NCBI RefSeq assembly: GCF_018263855.1
Contig: NZ_CP073318.1
Span: 496,001 to 560,000 of the forward strand
Direction: 5' to 3'
DNA length: 64,000 nucleotides
Source of the DNA: Kutzneria sp. CA-103260
GTDB taxonomy: Bacteria; Actinomycetota; Actinomycetes; Mycobacteriales; Pseudonocardiaceae
The notes below the pieces were generated by a model. It worked only from the letters and a program-made list of their open reading frames with translations. It was not told the DNA's origin and made no database searches. Shown here piece by piece: positions 53,018 to 63,100 of the stretch; positions within the stretch are counted from its first letter, which is position 1, and the number at the start of each line of letters is the position of its first letter. A program made the translations under genes and the position numbers.

Positions 53018-53824
53018 GTGATCTCTCGCGCGGTGCGCAAGGCCGCCGTCCTCGTCGTGCTCGGGATCGGCACGCTGCTGCCGATCGCCGGCTGCTCCAT
53101 CGGCACGTCGCAGGCCGCGACGTCACAGGGGCAGACCGACCCGAGCAACCCGCTGGACGTCGGCACCCAGGTCACGCAGAGCCAGTGGGGACCGGTGGGT
53201 CCGGCGGACCGGCTGATGCTGGTCAAGGTCGCCCTGGCCGGCTCGTGGGAGCTGCCCAGCGGCGAGATGGCGCAGACCATGACCAACACTCCGGCGGTCC
53301 GCACCGCCGGGCAGCACCTGATCATGGGTCACACCATGCTCAACCAGAAGAACGAGGAGATCGCCAAGGAGCTCGGCGTCACGCTGCCGACCAAGCCGCT
53401 GCCCGAGCAACAGGGCTTCCTCACCAACATGAAGAACTCGGCCCCGGGCATCGACTTCGACCGGGCCTTCGTCGGGCCGCTGCGCGACCAGCACGGCTCC
53501 GTCTACCAGCTGCTGTCCCAGGTGCGCGCCGGCACCCGCAACTCGCTGATCCGCGACTTCGCCAACGTCTGCATGAGCACGGTGCTGGACCACATCACCG
53601 TGCTGGAGCAGACCGGGCTGGTCAACTACAACGCGCTGCCCTCGCCGACCGCGCCGCCGATCACCCCGGTGACCACCGCGGCCCAGGTCACCTCGGACAA
53701 CAACAGCAGTATCGGGGTTTTTGTCATCGCCGCGGTGATGGCCGGCATCGCCATCGTCGTCCCGGTGCTGCGGCGCAGCAGCAAGGGCGGCAAGCGGAGG
53801 GCCGGGTCCGCGATCCCCGAGTGA
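53018..53824 (+). CDS. DUF4142-like (ferritin-fold) membrane-anchored lipoprotein
   Basis: 268 aa from GTG 53018; an in-frame GTG at 53006 is an alternative. It has an N-terminal lipobox near 27 (LPIAGC), a helical middle region with [21 protein letters not shown] that fits the DUF4142 bundle, a Pro-rich linker and a C-terminal transmembrane helix ([20 protein letters not shown]) followed by a basic tail. It is probably an envelope protein of unknown function. It ends 10 bp before the ferrochelatase gene, so the two may be cotranscribed. Confidence 0.75.
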   Translation: MISRAVRKAAVLVVLGIGTLLPIAGCSIGTSQAATSQGQTDPSNPLDVGTQVTQSQWGPVGPADRLMLVKVALAGSWELPSGEMAQTMTNTPAVRTAGQHLIMGHTMLNQKNEEIAKELGVTLPTKPLPEQQGFLTNMKNSAPGIDFDRAFVGPLRDQHGSVYQLLSQVRAGTRNSLIRDFANVCMSTVLDHITVLEQTGLVNYNALPSPTAPPITPVTTAAQVTSDNNSSIGVFVIAAVMAGIAIVVPVLRRSSKGGKRRAGSAIPE

Positions 53825-53834
53825 CCGGTGTTGG

Positions 53835-54878
53835 ATGGGGACCGTGAGTGTGGACGCGCTGCTGCTGCTGTCGTTCGGTGGGCCGGAGGGTGAGGGCGAC
53901 GTCCGGCCGTTCCTGGAGAACGTGACCAGGGGCCGGGGCGTGCCGCCCGAGCGGCTCGACGAGGTCGCCCAGCACTACCTGCACTTCGGCGGCGTGTCCC
54001 CGATCAACCAGCTCAACCGGGACCTGATCGAGGCCGTCCGCGCGGCCCTCGCGGCGGCCGGGGTGGACCTGCCGGTCTACTTCGGCAACCGCAACTGGCA
54101 TCCGATGATCGAGGACACCGTCGGCAAGATGCTTGCCGACGGTGTCCGTCGCGCGCTGGTCTTTCCCACCTCGGCCTACGGCGGCTACTCGGCCTGCCGG
54201 CAGTACGACGAGGACATCCTGCGGGCCCGGGCCGCCGTCGGTCCCTCGGCCCCGGAGCTGGTGAAGATCCGTCAGTTCTTCGACCACCCCGGGTTCGTGC
54301 TGCCGTTCGCCGACGCCGTCCGGGCCGCGGCCGCCGGCCTCGACGACTACCGCCTGGTGTTCACCGCCCACTCCATCCCCAACTCCTTCGACGCCACCGC
54401 CGGCCCCGCCGCGCTCGGCGGACACCTGTACTCGAAGCAGATCGCCGAGGCCGCCCGGCTGGTCGCGGCCGAGGTCGGGGCGTCGGAGTACGACGTCGTC
54501 TGGCAGTCCCGTTCCGGCCCGCCGCAGGTGCCGTGGCTGGAGCCGGACATCGTGGACCACGTGGACGCCTTGCACGCCAAGGGTGTCGGCAACATCGTGG
54601 TGTGCCCGGTCGGGTTCGTCAGCGACCACCTCGAGGTCGTGTGGGACCTGGACACCGAGGCCCGGGAACGGGCCGAGGAGCACGGCATGGGCTTCGCCCG
54701 CGCCGCCACGCCCGGCCCTGATCCCCGGTTCGCCGAGATGGTCGTGGAGCTGATCCGGGAACACCTCGGCGGCGCCGAGCCCCGGAAGCTGTCCGACTTC
54801 GCGAACCTGGGCTGCACCGCCAACGGAGAGTTCTGCGCCGTCGCCTGCTGTGAGCCGCCGGCTCGGCGGCCCCGCTAG
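53835..54878 (+). CDS. hemH: Coproporphyrin ferrochelatase (CpfC/HemH), 2Fe-2S type
   Basis: 347 aa. SFGGPEG near 13, FGNRNWHP near 83 and the catalytic His in [10 protein letters not shown] are the ferrochelatase signatures. The C-terminus has Cys at 327, 334, 338 and 339, matching the 2Fe-2S-binding tail of actinobacterial enzymes; the fourth ligand is probably the Cys in [10 protein letters not shown]. It inserts Fe2+ into coproporphyrin III in the actinobacterial haem route. Ligands are assigned by position, not by direct proof. Confidence 0.93.
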   Translation: MGTVSVDALLLLSFGGPEGEGDVRPFLENVTRGRGVPPERLDEVAQHYLHFGGVSPINQLNRDLIEAVRAALAAAGVDLPVYFGNRNWHPMIEDTVGKMLADGVRRALVFPTSAYGGYSACRQYDEDILRARAAVGPSAPELVKIRQFFDHPGFVLPFADAVRAAAAGLDDYRLVFTAHSIPNSFDATAGPAALGGHLYSKQIAEAARLVAAEVGASEYDVVWQSRSGPPQVPWLEPDIVDHVDALHAKGVGNIVVCPVGFVSDHLEVVWDLDTEARERAEEHGMGFARAATPGPDPRFAEMVVELIREHLGGAEPRKLSDFANLGCTANGEFCAVACCEPPARRPR

Positions 54879-55076
54879 AGGTTGGCAGCGTAGGCCCCGG
54901 CGTCGACGCACCGTGCCGGAGAACTGCCGGAGACTGTCCAAACTGGACGGGAGCGCCTTGGTCCCCGCCCCCGATCCCCGCGCGAAGGGGCGAACCTTCG
55001 AGCTGAGTCCTATTTGGACAAAACGCCGGCCCCGGGCCGCTCGATCCGCCCCGCGCCGGCCCCGCCCGTCAGGTCC

Positions 55077-55271
55077 TCACCGCGTCCGCCCGCGCCGCAC
55101 CCCCACCACCAGCGACCACAGGCCGAGCACCGCCACGATGGGCCCGATGGTGGCCCACAGTCGGGACCCGGTCATGAAACTGCCGGTCACGTACCCCAGC
55201 CCCTGAGCGGTCCAGAGCAGTCCGACCAGCACCAACACCACACCGAGCAGCATGAACACCCACGGCTTCAC
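55077..55271 (-). CDS. Small two-helix membrane protein
   Basis: 64 aa from GTG 55271. Two hydrophobic helices (VFMLLGVVLVLVGLLWTAQG and IGPIVAVLGLWSLVVGVR) are joined by a short loop, with a basic C-terminus (RRGRTR). The pattern matches small actinobacterial membrane proteins of unknown function. Gap 54879-55076 holds no supportable gene. It is divergent from the binding-protein gene starting at 55372. Confidence 0.65.
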   Translation of the reverse strand: MKPWVFMLLGVVLVLVGLLWTAQGLGYVTGSFMTGSRLWATIGPIVAVLGLWSLVVGVRRGRTR

Positions 55272-55371
55272 GCCGTCACCTTACGCCCGCCCACAACATC
55301 GACTCTCGACCTGGCCCACCGGGTTCCGGTTAACTCGGGCAACCCTGCGCACAGGAGGAGTTGACCAGAAC

Positions 55372-57105
55372 ATGCAGAGTAAGCGGATCTTGGCGGCGGT
55401 GGCCGTCGCCGCGACGCTGGCCACGGGCCTGACGGCCTGCGGCGGCTCCGGAGGGGGCCAGGGGTCTGGCGCGGACGGCTTCAACGCCGCGGTCGGCAAG
55501 GTGTTCAACCCGTCGGACGCCAAGGGCGGCACCATCCGGATGGCGAACTCGGGGGACTGGGACTCGCTGGATCCGGCCGACTCCTACTACAGCTACGAGT
55601 GGGACTTCGCGCGGCTGTTCGGCCGCAGCCTGCTGACCTTCGCCGCGGCCCCGGGGCAGGGCGGCGCGAAGCTGACGCCGGATCTGGCCACCGGCCTGGG
55701 CACGCCCAGCGACGGCGACAAGACGTGGACGTATCACATCCGCACGGGCGTGAAGTTCGAGGACGGCGTCACCGTGACCTCGAAGGACGTCAAGTACGCG
55801 GTGGAGCGGTCGCTGGACAAGACGGTGTTCCCGGACGGTCCCACCTACTTCAACGACTACCTGGACCTCAACGGCTACACCTCGCCGTACAAGGACAAGG
55901 GTGACCTGAAGGCGATCGAGACGCCGGACGACACGACGATCGTGTTCCACCTGGCCAAGCCGTTCGCCAGTTTCGACTACTTCGCGATGCTGCCCTCGAC
56001 GATGCCGGTGGAGCAGGCCAAGGACACCGGCAGCGACTACAAGAAGCACGTGCTGTCGACCGGCCCGTACAAGTTCGGCGACAACACCCTGGGCAAGGGC
56101 TTCACGCTGGTCCGCAACGACCAGTGGGACCCGAAGACCGATCCGATCCGCAAGGCGCTGCCCGACAAGTTCGAGGTCTCGCTCAACGTCAACGCCGACG
56201 ACATCGACCAGCGGCTGATGGCCGGCGACCTGGAGTTCGACGTCACCGGCGTGGGCGTGCAGGCAGCGGCCCAGGGCCGGATCCTGGCCGACCAGCGGCT
56301 CAAGGGCAGCACCGACAACCCGGCCAGCGCCCGGCTCTGGTACACCGCGATCAACGGCGACGTCGCCCCGCTGGACAACGTGCACTGCCGCAAGGCCGTC
56401 GAGTACGCCGCCGACCGCACCTCCTACCAGCAGGCCTACGGCGGCTCGATCGGCGGCGACATCGCCACCAACCTGCTGCCGCCGGTCATCCCGGGCGCGA
56501 AGGCGTTCGACCCGTACCCGTCGGCCAACCACACCGGCGACGAGGCGAAGGCCAAGCAGGAGTTGCAGGCCTGCAACCAGCCGAACGGCTTCAGCACCAA
56601 CATCTCCTACCGGGCCGAGCGGCCGCGGGAGAAGGCGACGGCCGAGGCGCTGCAGCAGTCGCTGGCCAAGGTCGGCATCAAGCTGACGATCAAGCCGTTC
56701 CCGCAGGGCGACTACGGCAAGCTGTACGCCGGCAAGCCGGACTACGCCAAGAACAACAGCCTGGGCCTGATGGTGTTCGGCTGGCAGGCGGACTGGCCGG
56801 AGGGCTTCGGCTACTTCAGCCAGATCGTGGACAGCCGGGTGATCCGCGCCTCCGGCGGCAACAGCAACCTCGGGGTCAAGGACCCGCAGGTGGACCAGCT
56901 GCTGGACAAGGCCTCGATCACCGAGGACGCCACCGCTCGCGAGCAGCTGTGGGGCCAGGTCGACCAGCGGGTCATGGACGACGCCTTCATCCTGCCCGGC
57001 GTGGTCGCGAAGTCGCTGCTCTACCGGCCGGCGAAGGCCACCAACGTCTTCGTCAGCGACGGCTACGGCATGTACGACTACGCCGCCCTCGGCATGAAGC
57101 AGTAG
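55372..57105 (+). CDS. ABC transporter extracellular solute-binding lipoprotein, family 5 (peptide type)
   Basis: 577 aa from ATG 55372, with AGGAGG upstream; the open frame before it has no lipoprotein features. Signal peptide with lipobox LTAC, then mature Gly/Ser linker. The family-5 pattern is seen: LDPADSYYSYEWDFARLFGRSLL near 65, DLATGLGTPSDGDKTWTYHIRTG. It should bind oligopeptide, nickel or similar ligands. No permease or ATPase genes accompany it, so it must use components elsewhere. Confidence 0.9.
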   Translation: MQSKRILAAVAVAATLATGLTACGGSGGGQGSGADGFNAAVGKVFNPSDAKGGTIRMANSGDWDSLDPADSYYSYEWDFARLFGRSLLTFAAAPGQGGAKLTPDLATGLGTPSDGDKTWTYHIRTGVKFEDGVTVTSKDVKYAVERSLDKTVFPDGPTYFNDYLDLNGYTSPYKDKGDLKAIETPDDTTIVFHLAKPFASFDYFAMLPSTMPVEQAKDTGSDYKKHVLSTGPYKFGDNTLGKGFTLVRNDQWDPKTDPIRKALPDKFEVSLNVNADDIDQRLMAGDLEFDVTGVGVQAAAQGRILADQRLKGSTDNPASARLWYTAINGDVAPLDNVHCRKAVEYAADRTSYQQAYGGSIGGDIATNLLPPVIPGAKAFDPYPSANHTGDEAKAKQELQACNQPNGFSTNISYRAERPREKATAEALQQSLAKVGIKLTIKPFPQGDYGKLYAGKPDYAKNNSLGLMVFGWQADWPEGFGYFSQIVDSRVIRASGGNSNLGVKDPQVDQLLDKASITEDATAREQLWGQVDQRVMDDAFILPGVVAKSLLYRPAKATNVFVSDGYGMYDYAALGMKQ

Positions 57106-57114
57106 CCCAAGATC

Positions 57115-57155
57115 AATGCTCCTTTCCTGACGTTCAACGTCAGGAAAGGAGCATT
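57115..57155. repeat. Gene-end palindrome, family copy 5 (perfect 20+1+20)
   Basis: Arms 57115-57134 (AATGCTCCTTTCCTGACGTT) and 57136-57155 around a C. It lies 9 bp after the binding-protein stop and 7 bp before the stop of the convergent gene at 57163, so it is shared by two 3' ends. Same core as copies 1 and 2. Confidence 0.9.
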
Positions 57156-57162
57156 CCTGACA

Positions 57163-57972
57163 TCAGTGCTTTTTGTTGGCGTGGTCGCCGAGCACCCGGA
57201 CGGCTTCCTCGACGGCCGCACACCGGGCTCGGCGGACGGCGTCGTTGAGCGGCCGCAGCGCCTCTTCCCGCGCCCGGGTCGCCGACGCCGACATCGCGCC
57301 GCCCGGGGCGTCGCCGGCGGCGACCTCCAGGATCGCGGCGACCTCGTCGGCCCGCTGCAGCACCCGCAGCGACCGGGCCGGCATGCCGGCCGGCCACACC
57401 GGCCGCGGCTGGTTGGCGATGACCGCCTCGATCTCCTTGCGGACGTTCGGCCGGTGCCGGGCCACGTCGAGGTCCACCAGGGTGGAAGCGGCCTGCCGCA
57501 TGGCGCCGGCCAGCCCGTGCTCGGCCTCGCCCAGCGGCACGTGCTCGGGCGGGATGATCTCCGGCAGGTCGAACACCGTCCACCGGATCACCTGGTCGGC
57601 CACGAGCCGGGGCACGATGCCCAGCCCGGCCTCCGGCAGCACCACGGCCTGCCCGGCGCGCACCGCGGTGGCGCTGAGCGGCCCGTTGCCGCCGAGGCCC
57701 CGGGTGTCGCCGGGCACGGGCAGCACCAGCCGGCCGTCGCCGGCCTGGGTGCGCCGCAGCGCCGCGAGCAGCATCGCGGGGGCCGCCGGCATCTCGTCGG
57801 GGCCGGGAAGGTCGAGGGCCGTGGCGGTGCCGTCGTCGTCGGCCACCACCTCGTGCGCCTCGGCCCAGATCTGGAGGGCGTCCAGGACGTCGTCGGCCGC
57901 GGCCGCGCCATGCAGCCAGGCAGACGTCCAGACGACCAGCGTCGCGCTCGGACATGACACGCCTACCGACAT
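57163..57972 (-). CDS. Conserved-type hypothetical protein, unknown function
   Basis: 269 aa from ATG 57972. No signal peptide or transmembrane segment. A globular alpha/beta composition is suggested by repeated short segments such as LVLPVPGDTRGLGGNGPLS and RWTVFDLPEIIPPEHVPLG. The N-terminus is rich in Ala and Trp (VVWTSAWLHGAAAADDVLDAL). The C-terminus is helical and charged (RAREEALRPLNDAVRRAR). I do not recognise the family. It follows a YcxB-like membrane protein gene 17 bp upstream on the same strand. Confidence 0.75.
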   Translation of the reverse strand: MSVGVSCPSATLVVWTSAWLHGAAAADDVLDALQIWAEAHEVVADDDGTATALDLPGPDEMPAAPAMLLAALRRTQAGDGRLVLPVPGDTRGLGGNGPLSATAVRAGQAVVLPEAGLGIVPRLVADQVIRWTVFDLPEIIPPEHVPLGEAEHGLAGAMRQAASTLVDLDVARHRPNVRKEIEAVIANQPRPVWPAGMPARSLRVLQRADEVAAILEVAAGDAPGGAMSASATRAREEALRPLNDAVRRARCAAVEEAVRVLGDHANKKH

Positions 57973-57989
57973 TACAGACGCGGACCGGA

Positions 57990-58469
57990 TCAACCGGTCG
58001 GACCCACCCGGCGGATCAGCAATTCGCGGAACATGTGCTCGTCGGACGGCAGCGCGAAAGCCCGGTGCGGCACCGCGTACACCGGGCCGTGGGCCCGGGC
58101 GCCGATCCGCAGCACGATGCCGTGCTCGGTCTCCTGCCAGCCCTGCAGCGACGACCAGACCAGCTCGCCGGGCAGCCCGGCGCCGTGCATGCGCAGCGCG
58201 AACTCGTCGGCGGTGGCCCGCACGCGCTGGTTGGGCGACACGGCGTCGCGGTAGAGCAGACGGGCCTGCCACGGCACGCCGACGGCGACCGCACCGGCCG
58301 CGACCAGGCTCAACACGGCGGCCTGGGTGTTGCCGGCGACCAGCAGCACGGCGGCCACGATCACCAGGCAGATGGCGAAGGCGGGAGCGAACCGGACCGC
58401 GGGCGCGACGGCGCGCAGGGCGTCCCGCCGATCGGCCGGTTCCGGCTCCCAGGAGAACTCGACGCGCAC
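57990..58469 (-). CDS. Small YcxB-like membrane protein
   Basis: 159 aa from GTG 58469, with GGAGG 5-6 bp upstream. Two hydrophobic helices (about 25-46 and 48-67) precede a cytosolic beta-rich domain (LVWSSLQGWQETEHGIVLRIGA) that fits the YcxB-like C-terminal domain. Its role is unknown. It heads a two-gene unit with the hypothetical gene ending at 57163. Confidence 0.7.
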   Translation of the reverse strand: MRVEFSWEPEPADRRDALRAVAPAVRFAPAFAICLVIVAAVLLVAGNTQAAVLSLVAAGAVAVGVPWQARLLYRDAVSPNQRVRATADEFALRMHGAGLPGELVWSSLQGWQETEHGIVLRIGARAHGPVYAVPHRAFALPSDEHMFRELLIRRVGPTG

Positions 58470-58675
58470 GGGCGCCTCCGTAATCTACGTCACACAGCGG
58501 ATGCGCCAGTCTGCTCCAGAAGAGTGATCGATTGCCACTTCGGCGCGCCGGGCGGTTGTCCAGGTTCGCCGAGCGTCATCGCCGGGGACTGTCCGTAGTG
58601 GATCTGACAACGGTTCGCATTGGTCGTCTCGCTGTATGCTCCCGGCGCGGCTCTGCTGGGGCAGGTGGTGGAAAG

Positions 58676-61540
58676 GTGCACGCGGCGAACGGGGTTCCGC
58701 TGCGGGTCGAGGTGCTGGGACCGGTGCGGGCGCTGCTCGGGGATCGCGAGATCGCACTGGGTCCCCCGATGCAACGCGCCCTGCTCGCGCTGCTGGCGCT
58801 GCGGGCGAACCGTGCCGTCGGACGCACGGAACTGGTCGACGCCCTGTGGGGCGACGACCCGCCGACCACGGCCGGCGGCAGCGTCTCCACGTACCTGTCG
58901 GCGCTGCGCCGGGCCCTCGAACCCGACCGGCCCAGCCGCGCGCCCAGCGCCCTGCTCGTCTCGGCCGGCGCGAACTCCGGCTACATGCTGCGGCTGGACA
59001 GCGGAGCGCTGGACTGCGACCGCGCCGAGCAGCTGCGTGAACGGGCAAGGATCGCCCGAACTTCAGGCGATCTTCACGGGGCCGTGGTGCAGCTCCAGTC
59101 GGCCCTGCGGCTGTGGCGGGGCCTGCCGTTCGACGGCATCTCCTGCCCGTTCGTGGCCGGCGAGCGAGCCCGCGTGGACGAGCTGCGGCTGGCCACTGTG
59201 GAGTCGCTGGCCGACGCCCTGATCGCCCTGGGCCGCAACGACGACGCCGTCGCCGAGCTGTCGCCGGTGGTGCGCCAGCAGCCGCTGCGGGAACGGCCGC
59301 GGGCGCTGCTGATGACCGCCCTCTACGGCGCCGGCCGCAAGGCCGACGCGCTGGAGGTCTTCGAGGACGCCCGCCGGGTGCTGGTCGACGAGCTGGGCAT
59401 CGAACCCGGCCCGGAGCTGCGGGACCTGCACCGAGACCTGATCGCTGACAAGCCGGCCGCGCCGGCCCCGGTCGCCGCGCCGGTCAGCGCCGGCGCCCCG
59501 GCCACGCCCAAGCCGGCCCAGCTGCCGCACGACGTGCCCGGCTTCACCGGCCGGGTCCGCGAGCTGGCCCAGCTGGAGGAGGTCCTGGCCGGCGGCGACC
59601 GGACCGTCGCCGTGATCTCGGCGATCGACGGCAGCGGCGGCATCGGCAAGACCGCGCTGGCCGTGCACGTCGCGCACCGCGTCGCCGGCCAGTTCCCGGA
59701 CGGCCAGCTCTACGTCAACCTGCGCGGCTTCGACCCGCAGCAGCCGCCGCTGCAACCGGCCGCGGCGCTGGGTCAGCTGTTGCGGGGTCTGGGCGTGGAG
59801 GCGGGCGCCATCCCGGCCGAGACCGACGAGCAGGCCGGCCTGTACCGGAGCTTGATCGCCGGAAAGCGCATGCTGGTGCTGCTGGACAACGCGGCCAGCA
59901 CCGACCAGGTGCGGCCGCTGCTGCCCGGCAGCCCCAGCTGCTCGGTGCTGGTGACCAGCCGCAGCCGGCTCGGCGGCCTGGTCGCCCGGGACGGGGCGCA
60001 CCGCGTCACCCTGGACGTGCTCGACGAGCGCGAGTCGGTGCAGATGCTGGCCGCCGGCGTCGGGCCGGCGCAGATCGAGGCCCAGCCGGAGGCCGCCGCC
60101 GAGCTGGCCCGTCTGTGCGGGCACCTGCCGCTGGCGCTGCGGATCGCCGCCGCGCAGCTCAACGACAGGCCGCACCTGGACCTGGACGACCTGTGCCAGG
60201 AGTTGGCCGACGAGCGGGCCCGGCTGGACGTGCTGGCCGTGGACGACGAGAGCACCGCGGTGCGGGCGGTGTTCTCCTGGTCGTACCACGCGTTGAAGCC
60301 GGAGCCGGCCCGTATGTTCCGGATGCTCGGGCTCCACGCCGGCACCGAGATCAGCGTCGCCGCCGCGGCCGCGCTGGCCAACGTGCCGGTGGTGCGGGCC
60401 CGGCGGCTGCTCGACGTGGTGGCCAGCGGGCATCTGCTGGAGGGCGTCGGCCGCGACCGGTATCGGTTCCACGACCTGCTGCGCGTCTACTCCGCGGAGT
60501 GCGCCGCCGAGCACGACAGCCGGGCCGAGCGGATCGCCGCGGTGAGCCGGCTGCTGGACTTCTACCTGCACACCGCCAACACCGTGGACGGCATGCTCGC
60601 GCCGTTCCGGCGGCGTTCCGAGCTGCCGCCGCCGGTGCCGGGCGGGCAGCCGGCCGTCTTCGCCGACAGCAGCGCGGCCCTGGCCTGGTGCGAGGCGGAG
60701 CTGTCCAACCTGGTCGCCGCCACCTCGCAGGCCGCCGAGCTCGGCGACACCTACCACGCCACCGGCATTCCCGGCGCGATGTGGGCGTTCTTCGCGCTGC
60801 GCACGCCGTGGCCGGAGTGGATTTCCAGCCACCAGACCGGAATCGGCGCCGCGGTGGCGGCCGGCGACCGCTACGGCGAGGTGCGGCTGCTGATCGGCCT
60901 CGGCTACTGCTACAACGAGCTGCGCCGGCACATGCAGGTGCTGGAGTGCATGGAGCGGGCCCGAATCGTCTACGAGCCGCTGTCCGGTGGCCCGCTCGAC
61001 CACGTCGTCGGCGGCGCGCTCGGATCGGCCTACTTCTGGGCCGGGCGCGTGGACGAGGCGTTCGAGCTGACCAACGCCGCGCTGGCCACCAGCCAGCGGA
61101 CCGGCGACCGGTGGAGCGAGGCCTGGGCCCTGAGCCACCTGGGCAGCTACTGCCGGGTGCTCGGCCGGTACACCGAGTCGGTGGCCAACTTCGACCGGGC
61201 GCTGCGACTGTTCGTGGACATGGAGGACCGGGCCGGCGCGATCAAGGTGTACCGGGAGTTGGGCGAGGCCCACCGGCACTTCGGCAAGCTGGACCGGGCC
61301 GCCGACTGCTTCCGCGGCGCGGTGCGGCTGTTCCGGGAATCGGGCGGGCGGCCGGGGGAGGCATGGTCCCTGCACGAGCTGGCCAGCGTCCTGCACGAGG
61401 ACGGAAAACTGGACGAGGCCAAGGTCTCCTGGGAGCAGTCGCTCGCCATCCTGGAGGAGGTCGGCGACCACCGCGTGGAGCAGGTGCGCCGCCGCCTGGC
61501 CGCCATCGACGCTGCCGCCGGCGTCCGCCGCTCCCGCTGA
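58676..61540 (+). CDS. AfsR/SARP family transcriptional regulator (BTAD-NB-ARC-TPR)
   Basis: 954 aa from GTG 58676; AGGTGG lies 7 bp upstream. N-terminal winged helix (VEVLGPVRALLGDREIALG) and bacterial transcriptional activator domain (to about 245). NB-ARC ATPase: P-loop GSGGIGKTAL near 318, then GKRMLVLLDNA and VTSRSRLGG. C-terminal TPR repeats from about 780 (GSAYFWAGRVDEAFELTNAAL). This is a pathway-specific or global activator of secondary metabolism of the AfsR type. No biosynthetic cluster is adjacent, so targets may lie elsewhere. Confidence 0.93.
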   Translation: MHAANGVPLRVEVLGPVRALLGDREIALGPPMQRALLALLALRANRAVGRTELVDALWGDDPPTTAGGSVSTYLSALRRALEPDRPSRAPSALLVSAGANSGYMLRLDSGALDCDRAEQLRERARIARTSGDLHGAVVQLQSALRLWRGLPFDGISCPFVAGERARVDELRLATVESLADALIALGRNDDAVAELSPVVRQQPLRERPRALLMTALYGAGRKADALEVFEDARRVLVDELGIEPGPELRDLHRDLIADKPAAPAPVAAPVSAGAPATPKPAQLPHDVPGFTGRVRELAQLEEVLAGGDRTVAVISAIDGSGGIGKTALAVHVAHRVAGQFPDGQLYVNLRGFDPQQPPLQPAAALGQLLRGLGVEAGAIPAETDEQAGLYRSLIAGKRMLVLLDNAASTDQVRPLLPGSPSCSVLVTSRSRLGGLVARDGAHRVTLDVLDERESVQMLAAGVGPAQIEAQPEAAAELARLCGHLPLALRIAAAQLNDRPHLDLDDLCQELADERARLDVLAVDDESTAVRAVFSWSYHALKPEPARMFRMLGLHAGTEISVAAAAALANVPVVRARRLLDVVASGHLLEGVGRDRYRFHDLLRVYSAECAAEHDSRAERIAAVSRLLDFYLHTANTVDGMLAPFRRRSELPPPVPGGQPAVFADSSAALAWCEAELSNLVAATSQAAELGDTYHATGIPGAMWAFFALRTPWPEWISSHQTGIGAAVAAGDRYGEVRLLIGLGYCYNELRRHMQVLECMERARIVYEPLSGGPLDHVVGGALGSAYFWAGRVDEAFELTNAALATSQRTGDRWSEAWALSHLGSYCRVLGRYTESVANFDRALRLFVDMEDRAGAIKVYRELGEAHRHFGKLDRAADCFRGAVRLFRESGGRPGEAWSLHELASVLHEDGKLDEAKVSWEQSLAILEEVGDHRVEQVRRRLAAIDAAAGVRRSR

Positions 61541-61612
61541 ACCCGGCTCGCCGGGGTTCACTGTGACCGCGTGGCCGTTGTGGCGGTACCGCTCGTTCGC
61601 GATGGTTGAGCG

Positions 61613-63100
61613 ATGCTCATAAAAATCCTTGTCGGCTTGGGCGCGCTGGCGTTCGGCGTAGTCGCCTCGGCCACCCCGGTCGCCGCTGCTGCCGCGACCG
61701 CCTGGCAGCCGTGCCAGCGGAACGCCGCCGTGGACTGCGCCACCGTTCACATGCCGGTGGACTGGGCGCATCCCGACGGCCCCACCACCGGCCTGGCCGT
61801 CGCCCGGCTCAAGGCCGCGAAACCCGCGCAGCGCAAGGGTGTCCTGATGGTCGACCAGGGTGGCCCCGGCGGCTCGGGCGTGTCCTACGTCGAGTCCATC
61901 GCCGGCAACCCCCGGTACCAGGCGCTCAAGGACTCCTTCGACATCGTGGGCTTCGACCCGCGTGGCGTCGGCGCCAGCGCCGACATCCAGTGCGACAGCA
62001 CGGTCCTCGGCGAGCCCTACGAGTCCGTGCCCACGACCGGGGACCAGTACAGGACCCTGCTGGCCCACAACGCCCGCGCCGCCCAGAACTGCAAGCAGCT
62101 CAACGGCCCGCTGTTCGACCACGTCGACACGGTCGGTGTGGTGCGGGACATGGACTCGCTGCGGCGTCAGCTGGGCGAGGCCGAGATCAGCTACTACGGC
62201 GTCTCCTACGGCACCCAGATCGGCCAGCAGTATCTGGAGCTGTACGGCCAGAACCTGCGGGCCATCGTGCTCGACTCGAACATGGACCACAGCATCGACG
62301 CCACCCGCTACGCGGTCACGGCCAGCCTCGCCTTCGAGAACTCGTTCAGGGACTTCGCCTCCTGGTGCCAGCGCACGGCCACGTGCGCGCTGCACGACCA
62401 GGACGTGCTGGCGCTGTGGGACAAGCTGTACGCCCAGGCCGAGGGCGGCGCGCTGAAGAACCCCGCGACCGGCGGGCCCGTGACCCCGTACGCGCTGCGC
62501 CAGACCGCGTTCACCGACATGTACCGCCCGGCCCGGGCCTGGTTCGGCCTGGCCGACGTGCTCAAGAAGATCTCCGTTGGCGTCCCGGTCACCCCTGCCC
62601 CCCGGGCCGCCACCCAGGACAACAGCTACCAGGCCATCTGGTGCTCGGACTGGACCTGGCCGACCATCGACGACTTCCACGCGGTGACCGAGCTGCGGGA
62701 GAAGTCCGAGGCCGTCGCCCCGCACACACACGTGTTCGAGTTCTTCTCCGACGTCTCCAGCTGCCTCGGCTGGACCGGGCCGCTGAACAACCCGCAGCAC
62801 GTGCTGCGGCCCCACAACGCCCCGCCGATCCTGATGACCAACGCCATCCACGACGTCGCCACTCCGTACGACTGGGGCCTGGACGTCTCCGAGCAGCTGC
62901 CCACCGCCACGCTGCTCACCTACGACGGCACCGGTCACGGCGACTACGGCAACAGCCTCTGCGCCCACGACGCCATCGACGCGTACCTGCTGACCCTGAA
63001 ACTGCCGCCGCGCGGCACGCACTGCCCGGCCGAATGGCCCACCGCCCCGCCGACGTCCACGTTCGGCGCGAACACGGTCACGCCACCGAACACTCACTGA
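61613..63100 (+). CDS. Secreted alpha/beta hydrolase, tripeptidyl-aminopeptidase-like (S33)
   Basis: 495 aa with signal peptide (residues 1-26, cleavage before ATAWQ). The nucleophile is S198 in GVSYGTQ, preceded by VDQGGPGGSG (oxyanion hairpin, 80-89). The acid is probably in NAIHDVATPYDWG and the His in GTGHGDYGN near 440. Family members release peptides from the N-terminus or hydrolyse small-molecule esters outside the cell. Its 3' end overlaps the convergent nucleotidyltransferase gene by 23 bp. The SARP regulator lies 72 bp upstream. Confidence 0.9.
   Translation: MLIKILVGLGALAFGVVASATPVAAAAATAWQPCQRNAAVDCATVHMPVDWAHPDGPTTGLAVARLKAAKPAQRKGVLMVDQGGPGGSGVSYVESIAGNPRYQALKDSFDIVGFDPRGVGASADIQCDSTVLGEPYESVPTTGDQYRTLLAHNARAAQNCKQLNGPLFDHVDTVGVVRDMDSLRRQLGEAEISYYGVSYGTQIGQQYLELYGQNLRAIVLDSNMDHSIDATRYAVTASLAFENSFRDFASWCQRTATCALHDQDVLALWDKLYAQAEGGALKNPATGGPVTPYALRQTAFTDMYRPARAWFGLADVLKKISVGVPVTPAPRAATQDNSYQAIWCSDWTWPTIDDFHAVTELREKSEAVAPHTHVFEFFSDVSSCLGWTGPLNNPQHVLRPHNAPPILMTNAIHDVATPYDWGLDVSEQLPTATLLTYDGTGHGDYGNSLCAHDAIDAYLLTLKLPPRGTHCPAEWPTAPPTSTFGANTVTPPNTH

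Noticed and set aside
53018..54878. A haem-biosynthesis operon with the DUF4142-like gene
   Set aside because: The 10-bp spacing suggests cotranscription, but no functional link between DUF4142-like proteins and haem is known to me and no other haem genes are near.
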